From assembly GCF_018305005.1 (NCBI RefSeq), contig NZ_JAGQEG010000002.1, positions 1-64,000 of the forward strand: a stretch of DNA of 64,000 bases, written 5' to 3'. This DNA is from Collimonas silvisoli. GTDB taxonomy: Bacteria; Pseudomonadota; Gammaproteobacteria; Burkholderiales; Burkholderiaceae_D. This document shows positions 56,001 to 64,000 of the stretch, in pieces. A program made the position numbers and the translations under genes. Positions within the stretch are counted from its first letter, which is position 1, and each line of letters begins with the position of its first letter. The notes below the pieces were generated by a model that was not told where the DNA came from, did not search any database, and was given only the letters and a program-made list of their open reading frames with translations.

Positions 56001-57203
56001 GTAACGATCAGCGTTGTAGAACAGACCGTTGAACAACGCCTCGACCGAATCTTCGGTTGGCGGTTCGCCAGGACGCATCATGCGATAGATCGCTACGCGG
56101 GCAGCCATCTGGTCGTTGGTGTCATCACTGCGCAGCGTTTGCGAGATGTAACTACCCTGGTCCAGATCGTTGGTGTACAGAGTCTGGATATCGGTCACGT
56201 CTGCTTCGCGCAGCTTGGCCAGCAACTCTTCCGTCAACTCGTCGTTAGCGTTGGCAACTACTTCGCCGGTATCGCCGTCAACGATGTTGCGCGCCAGGAC
56301 GCGGCCCAGCAGATAGTCTTCCGGTACCGAGATGTGCTTGATGCCGGCAGCGTCAACGTCGCGCACGTGCTTGGAATTGATACGCTTGTCTTTCGCGACC
56401 AGTACCTTGCCCGATTTGTCGGTGATGTCGAAACGCGCAACTTCACCGCGCAGGCGTTCTGCGACGAATTCCATTTCGGCGCCTTCGCTGCGCAACGCGA
56501 AGTTGTCGAAGACGAAGAAATTAGCCAGAATCTGTTCGACCGACATGCCGATCGCTTTCAGCAGGATCGTGACAGGCATCTTGCGGCGACGGTCGACGCG
56601 GAAGAACAGGATGTCTTTCGGATCGAACTCGAAGTCGAGCCAGGAACCACGGTAAGGAATGATCCGGGCCGAGAACAGCAATTTGCCGGACGAGTGCGTC
56701 TTGCCGCGGTCATGTTCAAAGAACACGCCTGGCGAGCGATGCAGCTGCGATACGATGACGCGCTCGGTGCCGTTGATCACGAACGAGCCGGTAGTTGTCA
56801 TGAGCGGCAATTCGCCCATGTAAACTTCTTGCTCTTTCATTTCCTTGACGACCGGCTTGGTCGGCGATTCTTTATCCAGAATCACCAGACGTACCTTGGC
56901 ACGCAATGGCGACGCGAACGTCAATCCGCGCTGTTGGCATTCCTTGACGTCAAACGGCGGATCGCCGAGCACGTAGGACAGGAATTCGAGACGCGCAAAA
57001 CCATTGTGCGAAACGATAGGGAAAATAGAAGTGAAAGCCGACTGCAGGCCCTCGTTCTTACGTTGTGACGGTACTTTGTCTTGTTGCAGAAAGCCAAGAT
57101 ACGACTCGAGCTGGGTCGCCAGCAGGAACGGAACGTGGTGAACGTTAGCGCGTTTCGCAAAAGATTTACGAATACGCTTCTTCTCAGTAAATGAGTAGTG
57201 CAT
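53097..57203 (-). CDS. rpoB: RNA polymerase beta subunit
   Basis: 1368 aa. [20 protein letters not shown] start; rifampicin pocket [20 protein letters not shown] then [10 protein letters not shown], which reads as wild type; catalytic [20 protein letters not shown]-like block; and the beta flap and C-terminal [20 protein letters not shown]. Complete. It lies behind the damaged rplL gene across a 311-bp gap. Confidence 0.99.
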   Translation of the reverse strand: MHYSFTEKKRIRKSFAKRANVHHVPFLLATQLESYLGFLQQDKVPSQRKNEGLQSAFTSIFPIVSHNGFARLEFLSYVLGDPPFDVKECQQRGLTFASPLRAKVRLVILDKESPTKPVVKEMKEQEVYMGELPLMTTTGSFVINGTERVIVSQLHRSPGVFFEHDRGKTHSSGKLLFSARIIPYRGSWLDFEFDPKDILFFRVDRRRKMPVTILLKAIGMSVEQILANFFVFDNFALRSEGAEMEFVAERLRGEVARFDITDKSGKVLVAKDKRINSKHVRDVDAAGIKHISVPEDYLLGRVLARNIVDGDTGEVVANANDELTEELLAKLREADVTDIQTLYTNDLDQGSYISQTLRSDDTNDQMAARVAIYRMMRPGEPPTEDSVEALFNGLFYNADRYDLSAVGRMKFNRRIGRDELTGAMTLSNEDVLAVIKILVELRNGRGEVDDIDHLGNRRVRCVGELAENQFRAGLVRVERAVKERLGQAEADNLMPHDLINSKPISAAIREFFGSSQLSQFMDQTNPLSEITHKRRVSALGPGGLTRERAGFEVRDVHPTHYGRVCPIETPEGPNIGLINSLALYARLNEYGFLETPYRKVEDSKVTDQIDYLSAIEEGRYIIAQANATIDKSGKLSDELVSAREAGETILVSPERVQYMDVAPGQVVSVAASLIPFLEHDDANRALMGANMQRQAVPCLRPEKALVGTGIERTVAVDSGTTVQALRGGIVDYVDAGRVVIRVNDEEATAGEVGVDIYNLIKYTRSNQNTNINQRPIVQVGDRVAKHDVIADGASTDLGELALGQNMLVAFMPWNGYNFEDSILISEKVVADDRYTSIHIEELSVVARDTKLGAEEITRDISNLAENQLARLDESGIVYIGAEVEAGDTLVGKVTPKGETQLTPEEKLLRAIFGEKASDVKDTSLRVPSGMVGTVIDVQVFTREGIQRDKRAQQIIDDELQRYRLDLNDQLRIVEGDAFERLERMLIGKVVNGGPKKLAKGTKLTKEYLADLDKYHWFDIRPADDDAAVALEAIKESIAEKRHQFDLAFEEKRKKLTQGDELQPGVQKMVKVYLAVKRRLQPGDKMAGRHGNKGVVSRILPIEDMPHMADGTPADIVLNPLGVPSRMNIGQVLEVHLGWAAKGLGLRIGEMLKAQTKIAELRKFLTTIYNESGKSEDLDNLSDDEILHLASNLKAGVPFATPVFDGAHEEEIRRMLDLAYPDAIAKQLGMTPSKNQVTMYDGRTGEAFERSVTVGYMHYLKLHHLVDDKMHARSTGPYSLVTQQPLGGKAQFGGQRFGEMEVWALEAYGASYVLQEMLTVKSDDVNGRTKVYENLVKGDHVIDAGMPESFNVLLKEIRSLGIDMDLDRE

Positions 57204-57514
57204 TGAACACTCCGTGAGTGACAGGAAGGATAGAGAATTCAGGATTCGCCGGATCTTTCAGCCAGATTCAAGTCAAACTTTTTACTTCGCGTCGTTAGAC
57301 AAAACTTCTGTACTAACTCAACTGATTTGACTAAGCTGTCTTATCCAACAATTCCTCAAGTCTCAGCCCTTCGAGCTTGATGGCAACGGACGCTTAATAA
57401 AACAACAAGCGTTAAACAAAATCGAAAACGACAAAGGAGCCAAAGCCGAACTCTCCTTTTCGAGAGTTCTGCACTTTGACTCCAGCGCAATGAATGCGCT
57501 CTAAAAAGCTGAAA
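57204..57514 (-). promoter_or_regulatory. Gap between rplL and rpoB
   Basis: 311 bp without an ORF, AT-rich. Contains a perfect stem GAACTCTC / GAGAGTTC (57448-57469) shortly behind rplL, without a T-run. In E. coli the equivalent gap holds a partial terminator and an RNase III site that lower rpoBC expression relative to rplL; the same role here is inference. Confidence 0.5.
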
Positions 57515-57861
57515 TTACTTGATTTCAGCTTCTGCGCCGGCCTCAACCAATTTCTTGGCTGCTGCATCAGCGTCGGCTTTCGAAACGCCTTCTTTAACTG
57601 CCTTCGGTGCGCCGTCAACCAGATCCTTAGCTTCTTTCAAGCCCAGGCCGGTGATTTCGCGGACAGCCTTAATCACGCCAACCTTGTTCGCGCCGATGCC
57701 CTTCAGCATAACGGTGAACTCGGTTTGCTCTTCAACCGCAGCAGCTGCGCCGCCGCCTGCGCCGCCGGCAACTGCAACTGCAGCTGCGGAAACGCCAAAC
57801 TTCTCTTCAAAACGGTCAGGGCGCCAACTGCGTCCAGGATTGCGTCTTTGTCAAGTGCCAT
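57515..57861 (-). pseudogene. rplL: 50S ribosomal protein L7/L12, frameshifted in the N-terminal domain
   Basis: The ATG at 57861 starts [17 protein letters not shown], the normal L7/L12 beginning, but the frame then reads LKRSLAF and stops at 57703 after 52 aa. The rest of the family sequence ([16 protein letters not shown], then [40 protein letters not shown] and so on) continues in the -1 frame to the stop at 57515. Against L7/L12 relatives about ten residues (LELNDLVKAF-like) are replaced by two bases, i.e. 28 nt are missing. An internal ATG at 57709 would give only the 64-aa C-terminal factor-binding domain. Confidence 0.9.
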
Positions 57862-57939
57862 GTGAAACTCCTAATTTTTTACAATAAATACATCTGATTG
57901 GTATTAACGCTAAAAAAGCGCCGAGTACGTGCTCAATAA

Positions 57940-58443
57940 TTAAGCAGCAGTGCTTTCGGCTTCTTTTTTCGCTGCCAGAGCAGCCAGACCACGCACAAAT
58001 CCAGCCAGCGGCGCCTGCATCATGCCCACAACTTGGGCCAGCAGAACTTCGCGACTTGGAATGTTTGCCAACGCTTGCACAGCCGCCTTATCCAGCGACT
58101 TACCAGCGAAGTTACCTGCCTTGACGACCAGTTTGTCGTTGGTTTTTGCAAAGTCGTTGATGACTTTTGCAGCAGCAACGGCGTCCTCGGAGATCGAATA
58201 GATCAACGGGCCGGTCATTTGCGAGGCGAGGTCGGCAAACGCGGTACCTTCAACGGCGCGACGTGCCAATGTATTTTTCAATACACGCAAGTACACACCC
58301 TGGGTACGCGCATTAGCGCGCAGTTGGGTCAAGTGACCAACCTGGATGCCACGATATTCGGCCACGACGATGGTCTGTGCATTTGCAACTTTTGCAGAGA
58401 CTTCGGCGACTACGGCCTTTTTGTCATTCAGATTGAGACTCAA
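57940..58443 (-). CDS. rplJ: 50S ribosomal protein L10
   Basis: 167 aa, stalk base that holds L7/L12 dimers: [40 protein letters not shown], and a C-terminal Ala-rich helix. The start is TTG at 58443, with GGAGG six bases upstream; no ATG or GTG fits. A weak start codon plus a long leader suits the known L10 autoregulation. Confidence 0.96.
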   Translation of the reverse strand: MSLNLNDKKAVVAEVSAKVANAQTIVVAEYRGIQVGHLTQLRANARTQGVYLRVLKNTLARRAVEGTAFADLASQMTGPLIYSISEDAVAAAKVINDFAKTNDKLVVKAGNFAGKSLDKAAVQALANIPSREVLLAQVVGMMQAPLAGFVRGLAALAAKKEAESTAA

Positions 58444-58780
58444 GATCAACCTCCAAAAATGATGCTCGGAAACTACACAACCGCAAATGGCTGCTTACCT
58501 CACATCGGTTCGAACACGGCGTCCGAAGTTAGGAGTTCAGAACTTGCGCATGATTACTCAGAGTGAATCAGCACGCAGCGATGAGACTACAAAACTTGTT
58601 CGGGTACACCATCTGCGTTGGGTTACTTGCGCGGTTTAACTTTGTGTCGCAGTTTATAAGCACTTGCCACACGCCGCCCAACGGTCTTTGATTGTCTGAA
58701 CCTGCATCATTACCGCCAATACAGGTCCAGCCCAAAGATTCGCCTGGCTGCGCAATGCACAGTCAGGACTTGATTCAGTA
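58444..58780 (-). ncRNA. Probable L10 leader (autoregulatory region between rplA and rplJ)
   Basis: 337 bp with no ORF. In E. coli this gap carries the leader bound by L10(L12)4. Candidate stems include ACCTG...CAGGT at about 58700-58725 and GC-rich hairpins closer to the rplJ start. I could not fold the region by hand with confidence, so the call rests on position and length. Confidence 0.4.
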
Positions 58781-59476
58781 TTACGCAGCCAATGTCGTTT
58801 GATCGACACGAACGCCGGCACCCATTGTCGACGACAAGGAGATCTTGCGCAGGTATACACCCTTGCTGGTGGCTGGCTTGGCTTTGCTCAATGCGTCGAT
58901 CAGTGCCAACAAGTTGGACTTCAGTTCTGCATCGCTAAACGATTTGCGACCGATAGTTGCGTGAACGATACCGGCTTTGTCGGTACGGTATTGCACTTGA
59001 CCGGCTTTTGCGTTCTTGACGGCAGTAGCAACGTCAGCAGTCACGGTACCGACCTTCGGATTCGGCATCAGGCCGCGTGGCCCCAGGATCTGGCCCAGGG
59101 TACCGACGATACGCATGGTGTCTGGCGATGCGATCACGATGTCGAAAGGCATGTTGCCGGCTTTGATTTGCTCAGCCAGGTCTTCCATGCCAACGATGTC
59201 AGCGCCGGCAGCTTTAGCTTGTTCAGCTTTTTCGCCGGAAGCAAATACCGCAACGCGAACGGTCTTGCCGGTGCCAGCTGGCAACACGACGGAACCACGA
59301 ACCACTTGATCCGACTTCTTGGCGTCAACGCCCAATTGGACGGAGACGTCGATCGACTCATTGAATTTTGCAGTTGCGCATTCCTTGATCAACGCTACAG
59401 CGTTATCAAATGGATATACCTTGGTACGATCAACTTTAGCTTTGATCGCTTTTGCGCGTTTAGTTAACTTAGCCAT
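58781..59476 (-). CDS. rplA: 50S ribosomal protein L1
   Basis: 231 aa: [20 protein letters not shown] and the signature [20 protein letters not shown]. Forms the mobile L1 stalk at the E site and in E. coli represses the L11 operon. The ATG overlaps the rplK stop as TAATG. Confidence 0.98.
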   Translation of the reverse strand: MAKLTKRAKAIKAKVDRTKVYPFDNAVALIKECATAKFNESIDVSVQLGVDAKKSDQVVRGSVVLPAGTGKTVRVAVFASGEKAEQAKAAGADIVGMEDLAEQIKAGNMPFDIVIASPDTMRIVGTLGQILGPRGLMPNPKVGTVTADVATAVKNAKAGQVQYRTDKAGIVHATIGRKSFSDAELKSNLLALIDALSKAKPATSKGVYLRKISLSSTMGAGVRVDQTTLAA

Positions 59477-59907
59477 TACAGACCCTCCACCGTGATGCCC
59501 ATCGAACGAGCAGAACCAGCGATAGTACGTACGCCGGCTTCCAGATCAGCACCAGTCAAATCGGGCTTCTTCAGGGTAGCGATTTCTTCTGCTTGCTTAC
59601 GGGTGATCGAACCGACTTTGTCGGTGTGCGGCTTAGCCGAACCCTTGGTGATGCCAGCAGCTTTCTTGATCAGAATCGTTGCCGGAGGAGTCTTCATCAC
59701 GAAAGTGAAAGACTTGTCGGCAAACGCTGTGATCACGACTGGAATTGGCAGACCTGGCTCAACACCTTGGGTCTGGGCATTAAATGCCTTACAGAATTCC
59801 ATGATGTTCAGACCGCGCTGACCCAGTGCTGGACCAATTGGAGGGGATGGGTTTGCTTTACCAGCTGGAACTTGCAGCTTGATAAAACCAATGATTTTCT
59901 TTGCCAT
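59476..59907 (-). CDS. rplK: 50S ribosomal protein L11
   Basis: 143 aa: [20 protein letters not shown], the thiostrepton-region [13 protein letters not shown], and the C-terminal [17 protein letters not shown]. Needed for stringent-response sensing by RelA. Start at ATG 59907 (GGAG upstream); the longer frame is not homologous. Confidence 0.98.
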   Translation of the reverse strand: MAKKIIGFIKLQVPAGKANPSPPIGPALGQRGLNIMEFCKAFNAQTQGVEPGLPIPVVITAFADKSFTFVMKTPPATILIKKAAGITKGSAKPHTDKVGSITRKQAEEIATLKKPDLTGADLEAGVRTIAGSARSMGITVEGL

Positions 59908-59932
59908 GATGGCTCCTATGTGTGTGAGTAGT

Positions 59933-60023
59933 AGCGCCGTTTCGATCAAGCTGCAATCTAATAGGGCTCCTCTTACTGCTCCGGATTCCATGAGGTTTAA
60001 TTCATGACGCTCCGAACGGCGCT
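59933..60023 (-). promoter_or_regulatory. Long-range stem in the rplK leader
   Basis: AGCGCCGTT (59933-59941) and AACGGCGCT (60015-60023) are perfectly complementary and close a domain of about 73 nt that contains a further CATGA...TCATG hairpin. It lies directly upstream of rplK, where L1 autoregulation is expected. The assignment as an L1 target is inference. Confidence 0.4.
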
Positions 60024-60073
60024 TAATTTCTTGCTATGGCTATGTATTCCGGCAAATCGAGGTCTGACTCAAA

Positions 60074-60673
60074 TCAGACTTTCTCGACCTTGTCGAATTC
60101 CAGTTCAACCGGAGTAGCACGACCGAAGATGGTCACCGTCACGCGCACGCGCGATTTTTCGTAGTTCACTTCTTCAACATTGCCGTTGAAATCAGTGAAC
60201 GCACCTTCCTTGATACGCACCAGCTCGCCAACTTCATACAAGACCTTAGGCCGCGGCTTCTCGATGCCGTCTTGCATCTGTTGCATGATCTTGTCGACTT
60301 CATGCTGCGGAATCGGAGTAGGCTTGTTCGACTTGCCGCCGATGAAACCGGTTACCTTGTTGGTGTTCTTTACCAGATGCCAGGTTTCGTCGGTCATTTC
60401 CATCTCAACCAGTACATACCCTGGGAAGAAACGACGTTCGGTAACGGCTTTCTGGCCATTCTTGACTTCAATCACTTCTTCAGTCGGCACCAGGATCTGG
60501 CCGAACTGCTCTTGCATTCCGGCGCGATCGATGCGCTCGGTAAGCGCGCGTTGCACGCTCTTTTCCATACCGGAATAAGCATGCACCACATACCAGCGCT
60601 TTTTGCCCGCTGCCGCCGAAGGCGTTACAGCAGGCGGCGTTGCTTGCGCATCGTTTTGTGTGCTATCGCTCAT
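60074..60673 (-). CDS. nusG: Transcription elongation/antitermination factor NusG
   Basis: 199 aa. NGN domain ([34 protein letters not shown]) and KOW domain ([20 protein letters not shown]). An N-terminal extension of about 23 Ala/Pro/Thr-rich residues is longer than in E. coli. The ATG overlaps the secE stop (TAATG). Confidence 0.98.
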   Translation of the reverse strand: MSDSTQNDAQATPPAVTPSAAAGKKRWYVVHAYSGMEKSVQRALTERIDRAGMQEQFGQILVPTEEVIEVKNGQKAVTERRFFPGYVLVEMEMTDETWHLVKNTNKVTGFIGGKSNKPTPIPQHEVDKIMQQMQDGIEKPRPKVLYEVGELVRIKEGAFTDFNGNVEEVNYEKSRVRVTVTIFGRATPVELEFDKVEKV

Positions 60674-61056
60674 TATTGTTTCCAGCCCAAAATCACGTCG
60701 TATAACAAAACCTCAAGGAGCTTATCGGTGCCCCACAGGAAAATCGCCATTACCAGCACAAATACGAAAACGATGGCAGTGATCTGCATCGCTTCCTTGC
60801 GGGTCGGCCAAACAACTTTTTTTGTCTCACGCACTGCTTCTTTGGCGAAACCAAGGAATTCACGGCCTTGAGTAGATGTCCAGGCGCAGGCAACTGCCAC
60901 CACCAACCCGGCAACCAGAGCGCCAGCGCGCACCAGACCAGACTGGCCCGACAAAAAATAAAAGCCGACAACGCCGGCAACGACAGCCAAAACTGCCAGT
61001 ATTACTTTGAGCTTGCTGCCGGATTCGCCGACAGTTTGCACAGGGTGGTTAGACAT
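60673..61056 (-). CDS. secE: Protein translocase subunit SecE
   Basis: 127 aa with three membrane helices, as in E. coli. The conserved cytoplasmic stretch is [20 protein letters not shown], followed by the essential last helix ([20 protein letters not shown]). Clamps SecY. Coupled to nusG. Confidence 0.97.
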   Translation of the reverse strand: MSNHPVQTVGESGSKLKVILAVLAVVAGVVGFYFLSGQSGLVRAGALVAGLVVAVACAWTSTQGREFLGFAKEAVRETKKVVWPTRKEAMQITAIVFVFVLVMAIFLWGTDKLLEVLLYDVILGWKQ

Positions 61057-61101
61057 ACGCGGCTTACTTTCAGTAACTTCAGTACCCTACACCTGAATCG
61101 G

Positions 61102-61177
61102 TGGCAGGGGCGGAGGGCATCGAACCCCCAACCTCCGGTTTTGGAGACCGGCGCTCTGCCAATTGAGCTACACCCCT
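61102..61177 (-). tRNA. trnW: tRNA-Trp (anticodon CCA)
   Basis: 76 nt with an encoded 3' CCA. The acceptor arms AGGGGTG / CGCCCCT pair (G-T allowed), the anticodon stem CCGGT / ACCGG encloses CTCCAAA, and the T loop TTCGATG is present. Between tuf and secE, the usual place. Confidence 0.97.
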
Positions 61178-61292
61178 ACGCTTAAAACACTTGTCTGAAC
61201 GGCTTGGCTAGCTAACTTAATGCATACCATTCAGACATCAACGCCGCGAGGCGGGAATTTCCCGGGTCGCGGCGATTACAGCTTTTTTCTTA

Positions 61293-62486
<1,194 letters not shown>

Positions 62487-62629
62487 CTTAGACTCCTAAA
62501 GATTTGATGAGAATGTTCAGGCACGCGCCCGACCGTCTTACAGTTTGAAAACTCGTATCGGTCATGCAGACCGACCTTATGATATCCAGCTTCTACAGCG
62601 CCCGATGCAGACACCGGAACAACTAAATC

Positions 62630-62705
<76 letters not shown>

Positions 62706-62796
62706 ATGCTGTATGCGCGCTTTATTGGTAACTACCTTCTTTATTGGCAACTACACCAACAACACGCCCAACTTAAACTATTCCTGCAAAATCTAC

Positions 62797-62870
62797 TGGA
62801 GCGGGTGAAGGGAATCGAACCCTCGTCATAAGCTTGGAAGGCTTCAGCTCTACCATTGAGCTACACCCGC
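62797..62870 (-). tRNA. trnG: tRNA-Gly (anticodon TCC)
   Basis: 74 nt, CCA encoded. Acceptor GCGGGTG / CACCCGC perfect, anticodon loop CTTCCAA, T loop TTCGATT. The outermost anticodon-stem pair is G-A. Confidence 0.97.
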
Positions 62871-62942
62871 GAGATCAACGAATTATCTCTTCAACCGCTA
62901 CAACAATTTTGTACTGCACATGCTTTTTACTTCTTCCCAAAA

Positions 62943-63028
62943 TGGTGGAGAGGGCTGGATTCGAACCAGCGTACTCGTAAGAGGGCAGATTTACAGTCTG
63001 CTGCCATTAACCACTCGGCCACCTCTCC
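62943..63028 (-). tRNA. trnY: tRNA-Tyr (anticodon GTA)
   Basis: 86 nt class II tRNA with long variable arm and encoded CCA. Acceptor GGAGAGG / CCTCTCC, anticodon loop CTGTAAA, T loop TTCGAAT. First gene of the tRNA-tuf operon. Confidence 0.97.
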
Positions 63029-63042
63029 GCAGGGAACCCCAG

Positions 63043-63071
63043 ATTATAGTAAAGCACCCCTTGAGTGTCAA
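63043..63071 (-). promoter_or_regulatory. Perfect consensus sigma-70 promoter of the tRNA-tuf-secE operon
   Basis: On the minus strand TTGACA (63066-63071), exactly 17-bp spacer, TATAAT (63043-63048), followed by a GC-rich discriminator CTGGGG. Initiation about 10 bp before tRNA-Tyr. A GC-rich discriminator is typical of stringently controlled stable-RNA promoters. Confidence 0.92.
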
Positions 63072-63197
63072 CCATGAAAACCGATTTCTTCTAAAAAATT
63101 CTTAGTTTTTCAATTTCGCGGTCGAATCGCTATCGGGCCTGGCCGGAATCGGGAAAATCTGGGAAAAACACTTTACCGGCCAAGGGGCGAAATAATA

Positions 63198-63992
63198 TCA
63201 GAAACGCGTCTCGCGCGCAGCTCTTAGAAAACCATCGAGTATCGGCGTGCAATCCAGCAATTGCGGACCGCCGGCGCGATGAAATTCCGGATGCCATTGC
63301 AAACCCATGACGAAAGCTGCCTTGCGGTAACGTATTGCCTCAACGATATTATCGCTGCCGGAGATCGCCTCTACCGTCAGATCGCGCCCCAAATCCCGCA
63401 CCGCCTGGTGATGGATGGAGTTGACCACCCATTCGTTATGCTCGCTGCCATGGTTAGGGAACAAGGTTGCCAGCGAGGAGCCAGGTGGAAACTGGATCGC
63501 ATGATGCAGGCGGTCATATTCGTCGTTCACGTGCTTGATCGAGGTGGGGACGTCAGTCGCGATGTCTTGGTACAACGTGCCGCCGAAGGCGACATTGATC
63601 AACTGGCAGCCGCGGCAAATCCCCAGCACCGGCTTGCCTGCCTCGATGAATTCATGCAGCAGCTCCAGCTCGTACATGTCGCGCACCCGGTCGCCGCCCC
63701 ATTCCGGCCGGGTGGCGGCCTGCGCATAGCTCTGCGGCGAGACGTCGGCGCCGCCTTGCAGCACCAGGCCGTCCAGATGCTTGGCGTAGTCGCGCAGCCG
63801 GATTGAACTGGGATGGACCAAGCCGTTGGTGTTGACGGTAGGAATCATGAACACCAGCACGTCGCGCGACATGACCCACTGCGCGATCGATTCCTCCAGA
63901 TATTGCAGAGTCCGCCCGCGCAAGCCTTTGGCGCCCTCTTCCGGATGAAAAATCCGCGCTGAAATGCCAATCTTCAAGGTCCGCTGCATCAT
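63198..63992 (-). CDS. Gamma-glutamyl-gamma-aminobutyrate hydrolase family protein (class I glutamine amidotransferase-like, PuuD type)
   Basis: 264 aa. Nucleophile Cys in GICRGCQLIN (about 124) and catalytic His/Glu in QWHPEF (about 234); GLVLQGGADVSP near the oxyanion strand. These are peptidase C26 features; the reaction in putrescine catabolism is cleavage of gamma-glutamyl-GABA. The frame is open to the window edge, so the true start may lie a little upstream of the ATG at 63992. Confidence 0.85.
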   Translation of the reverse strand: MMQRTLKIGISARIFHPEEGAKGLRGRTLQYLEESIAQWVMSRDVLVFMIPTVNTNGLVHPSSIRLRDYAKHLDGLVLQGGADVSPQSYAQAATRPEWGGDRVRDMYELELLHEFIEAGKPVLGICRGCQLINVAFGGTLYQDIATDVPTSIKHVNDEYDRLHHAIQFPPGSSLATLFPNHGSEHNEWVVNSIHHQAVRDLGRDLTVEAISGSDNIVEAIRYRKAAFVMGLQWHPEFHRAGGPQLLDCTPILDGFLRAARETRF

Positions 63993-64000
63993 GCGCCGGC

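Noticed and set aside
53031-57068. A 1345-codon open frame on the plus strand antisense to rpoB
   Set aside because: It mirrors rpoB codon by codon; GC-rich codon bias keeps the antisense frame free of stops. Composition (many His/Gln/Val/Phe runs) is not protein-like. The same holds for antisense frames over rpoC (48831-51176), fusA (43239-45338) and both tuf genes.
63140-63181. GGCCGG...CCGGCC stem behind the PuuD-like gene as a terminator
   Set aside because: Only six pairs with a loop of about 30 nt and no T-run.

Overview
The window comes from a betaproteobacterium of the order Burkholderiales and most resembles the Oxalobacteraceae (Collimonas/Herbaspirillum type). I base this on gene order and protein character: a fused tRNA(Tyr-Gly-Thr)-tuf-tRNA(Trp)-secE-nusG-rplKAJL-rpoBC / rpsLG-fusA-tuf-rpsJ / S10-spc-alpha block, a System II (ResB/CcsA) cytochrome c maturation pair next to a diheme cytochrome c4, the cyaY / lipoprotein / lysA arrangement, and DUF2827-type proteins. 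The genus cannot be fixed from this sequence alone.

Left part (1-27 kb): pilN (cut by the window edge) and pilM (type IV pilus inner-membrane platform) diverge from mrcA (bifunctional penicillin-binding protein 1A). Behind mrcA, on the other strand, lie three tandem paralogous DUF2827-like proteins, then a small exported protein translationally coupled to a MORN-repeat protein. Next come cyaY diverging from a small lipoprotein and lysA, an outer-membrane MetA-like protein that overlaps the end of msrQ, msrP, a HAD phosphatase, the ccsA/resB cytochrome c maturation pair and cytochrome c4. On the plus strand follow engB, hemB, a sterol-desaturase-family protein and corA. On the minus strand are a 1-Cys peroxiredoxin, dsbD and cutA.

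Right part (27-64 kb): this is the core information-processing block, read almost entirely leftward. In the direction of transcription it begins with a perfect consensus sigma-70 promoter (about 63.05 kb) driving tRNA-Tyr, tRNA-Gly, tRNA-Thr, tuf, tRNA-Trp, secE, nusG, rplK, rplA, rplJ, rplL, rpoB and rpoC, ending in a strong terminator at 48.7 kb. An oppositely oriented phosphoethanolamine-transferase-like gene separates this from the str operon rpsL-rpsG-fusA-tuf-rpsJ. rpsJ is followed by a terminator-like hairpin, and a new promoter of good quality starts the S10 operon at rplC. S10, spc and alpha genes follow to rplQ, with hairpins in several gaps, notably on both sides of rpsD.

The most striking observation is that rplL (ribosomal protein L7/L12) is not intact. 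Relative to the family, 28 nucleotides are missing in the N-terminal helical region, which throws the reading frame. This is either a real and very consequential mutation or an assembly error. The two tuf genes encode identical proteins and differ at only about a dozen silent positions, a sign of gene conversion. Other points are the tandem DUF2827 trio, an orphan minus-strand terminator between engB and hemB, a long-range stem in front of rplK, and a 235-bp structured gap that splits rpsQ from rplN.
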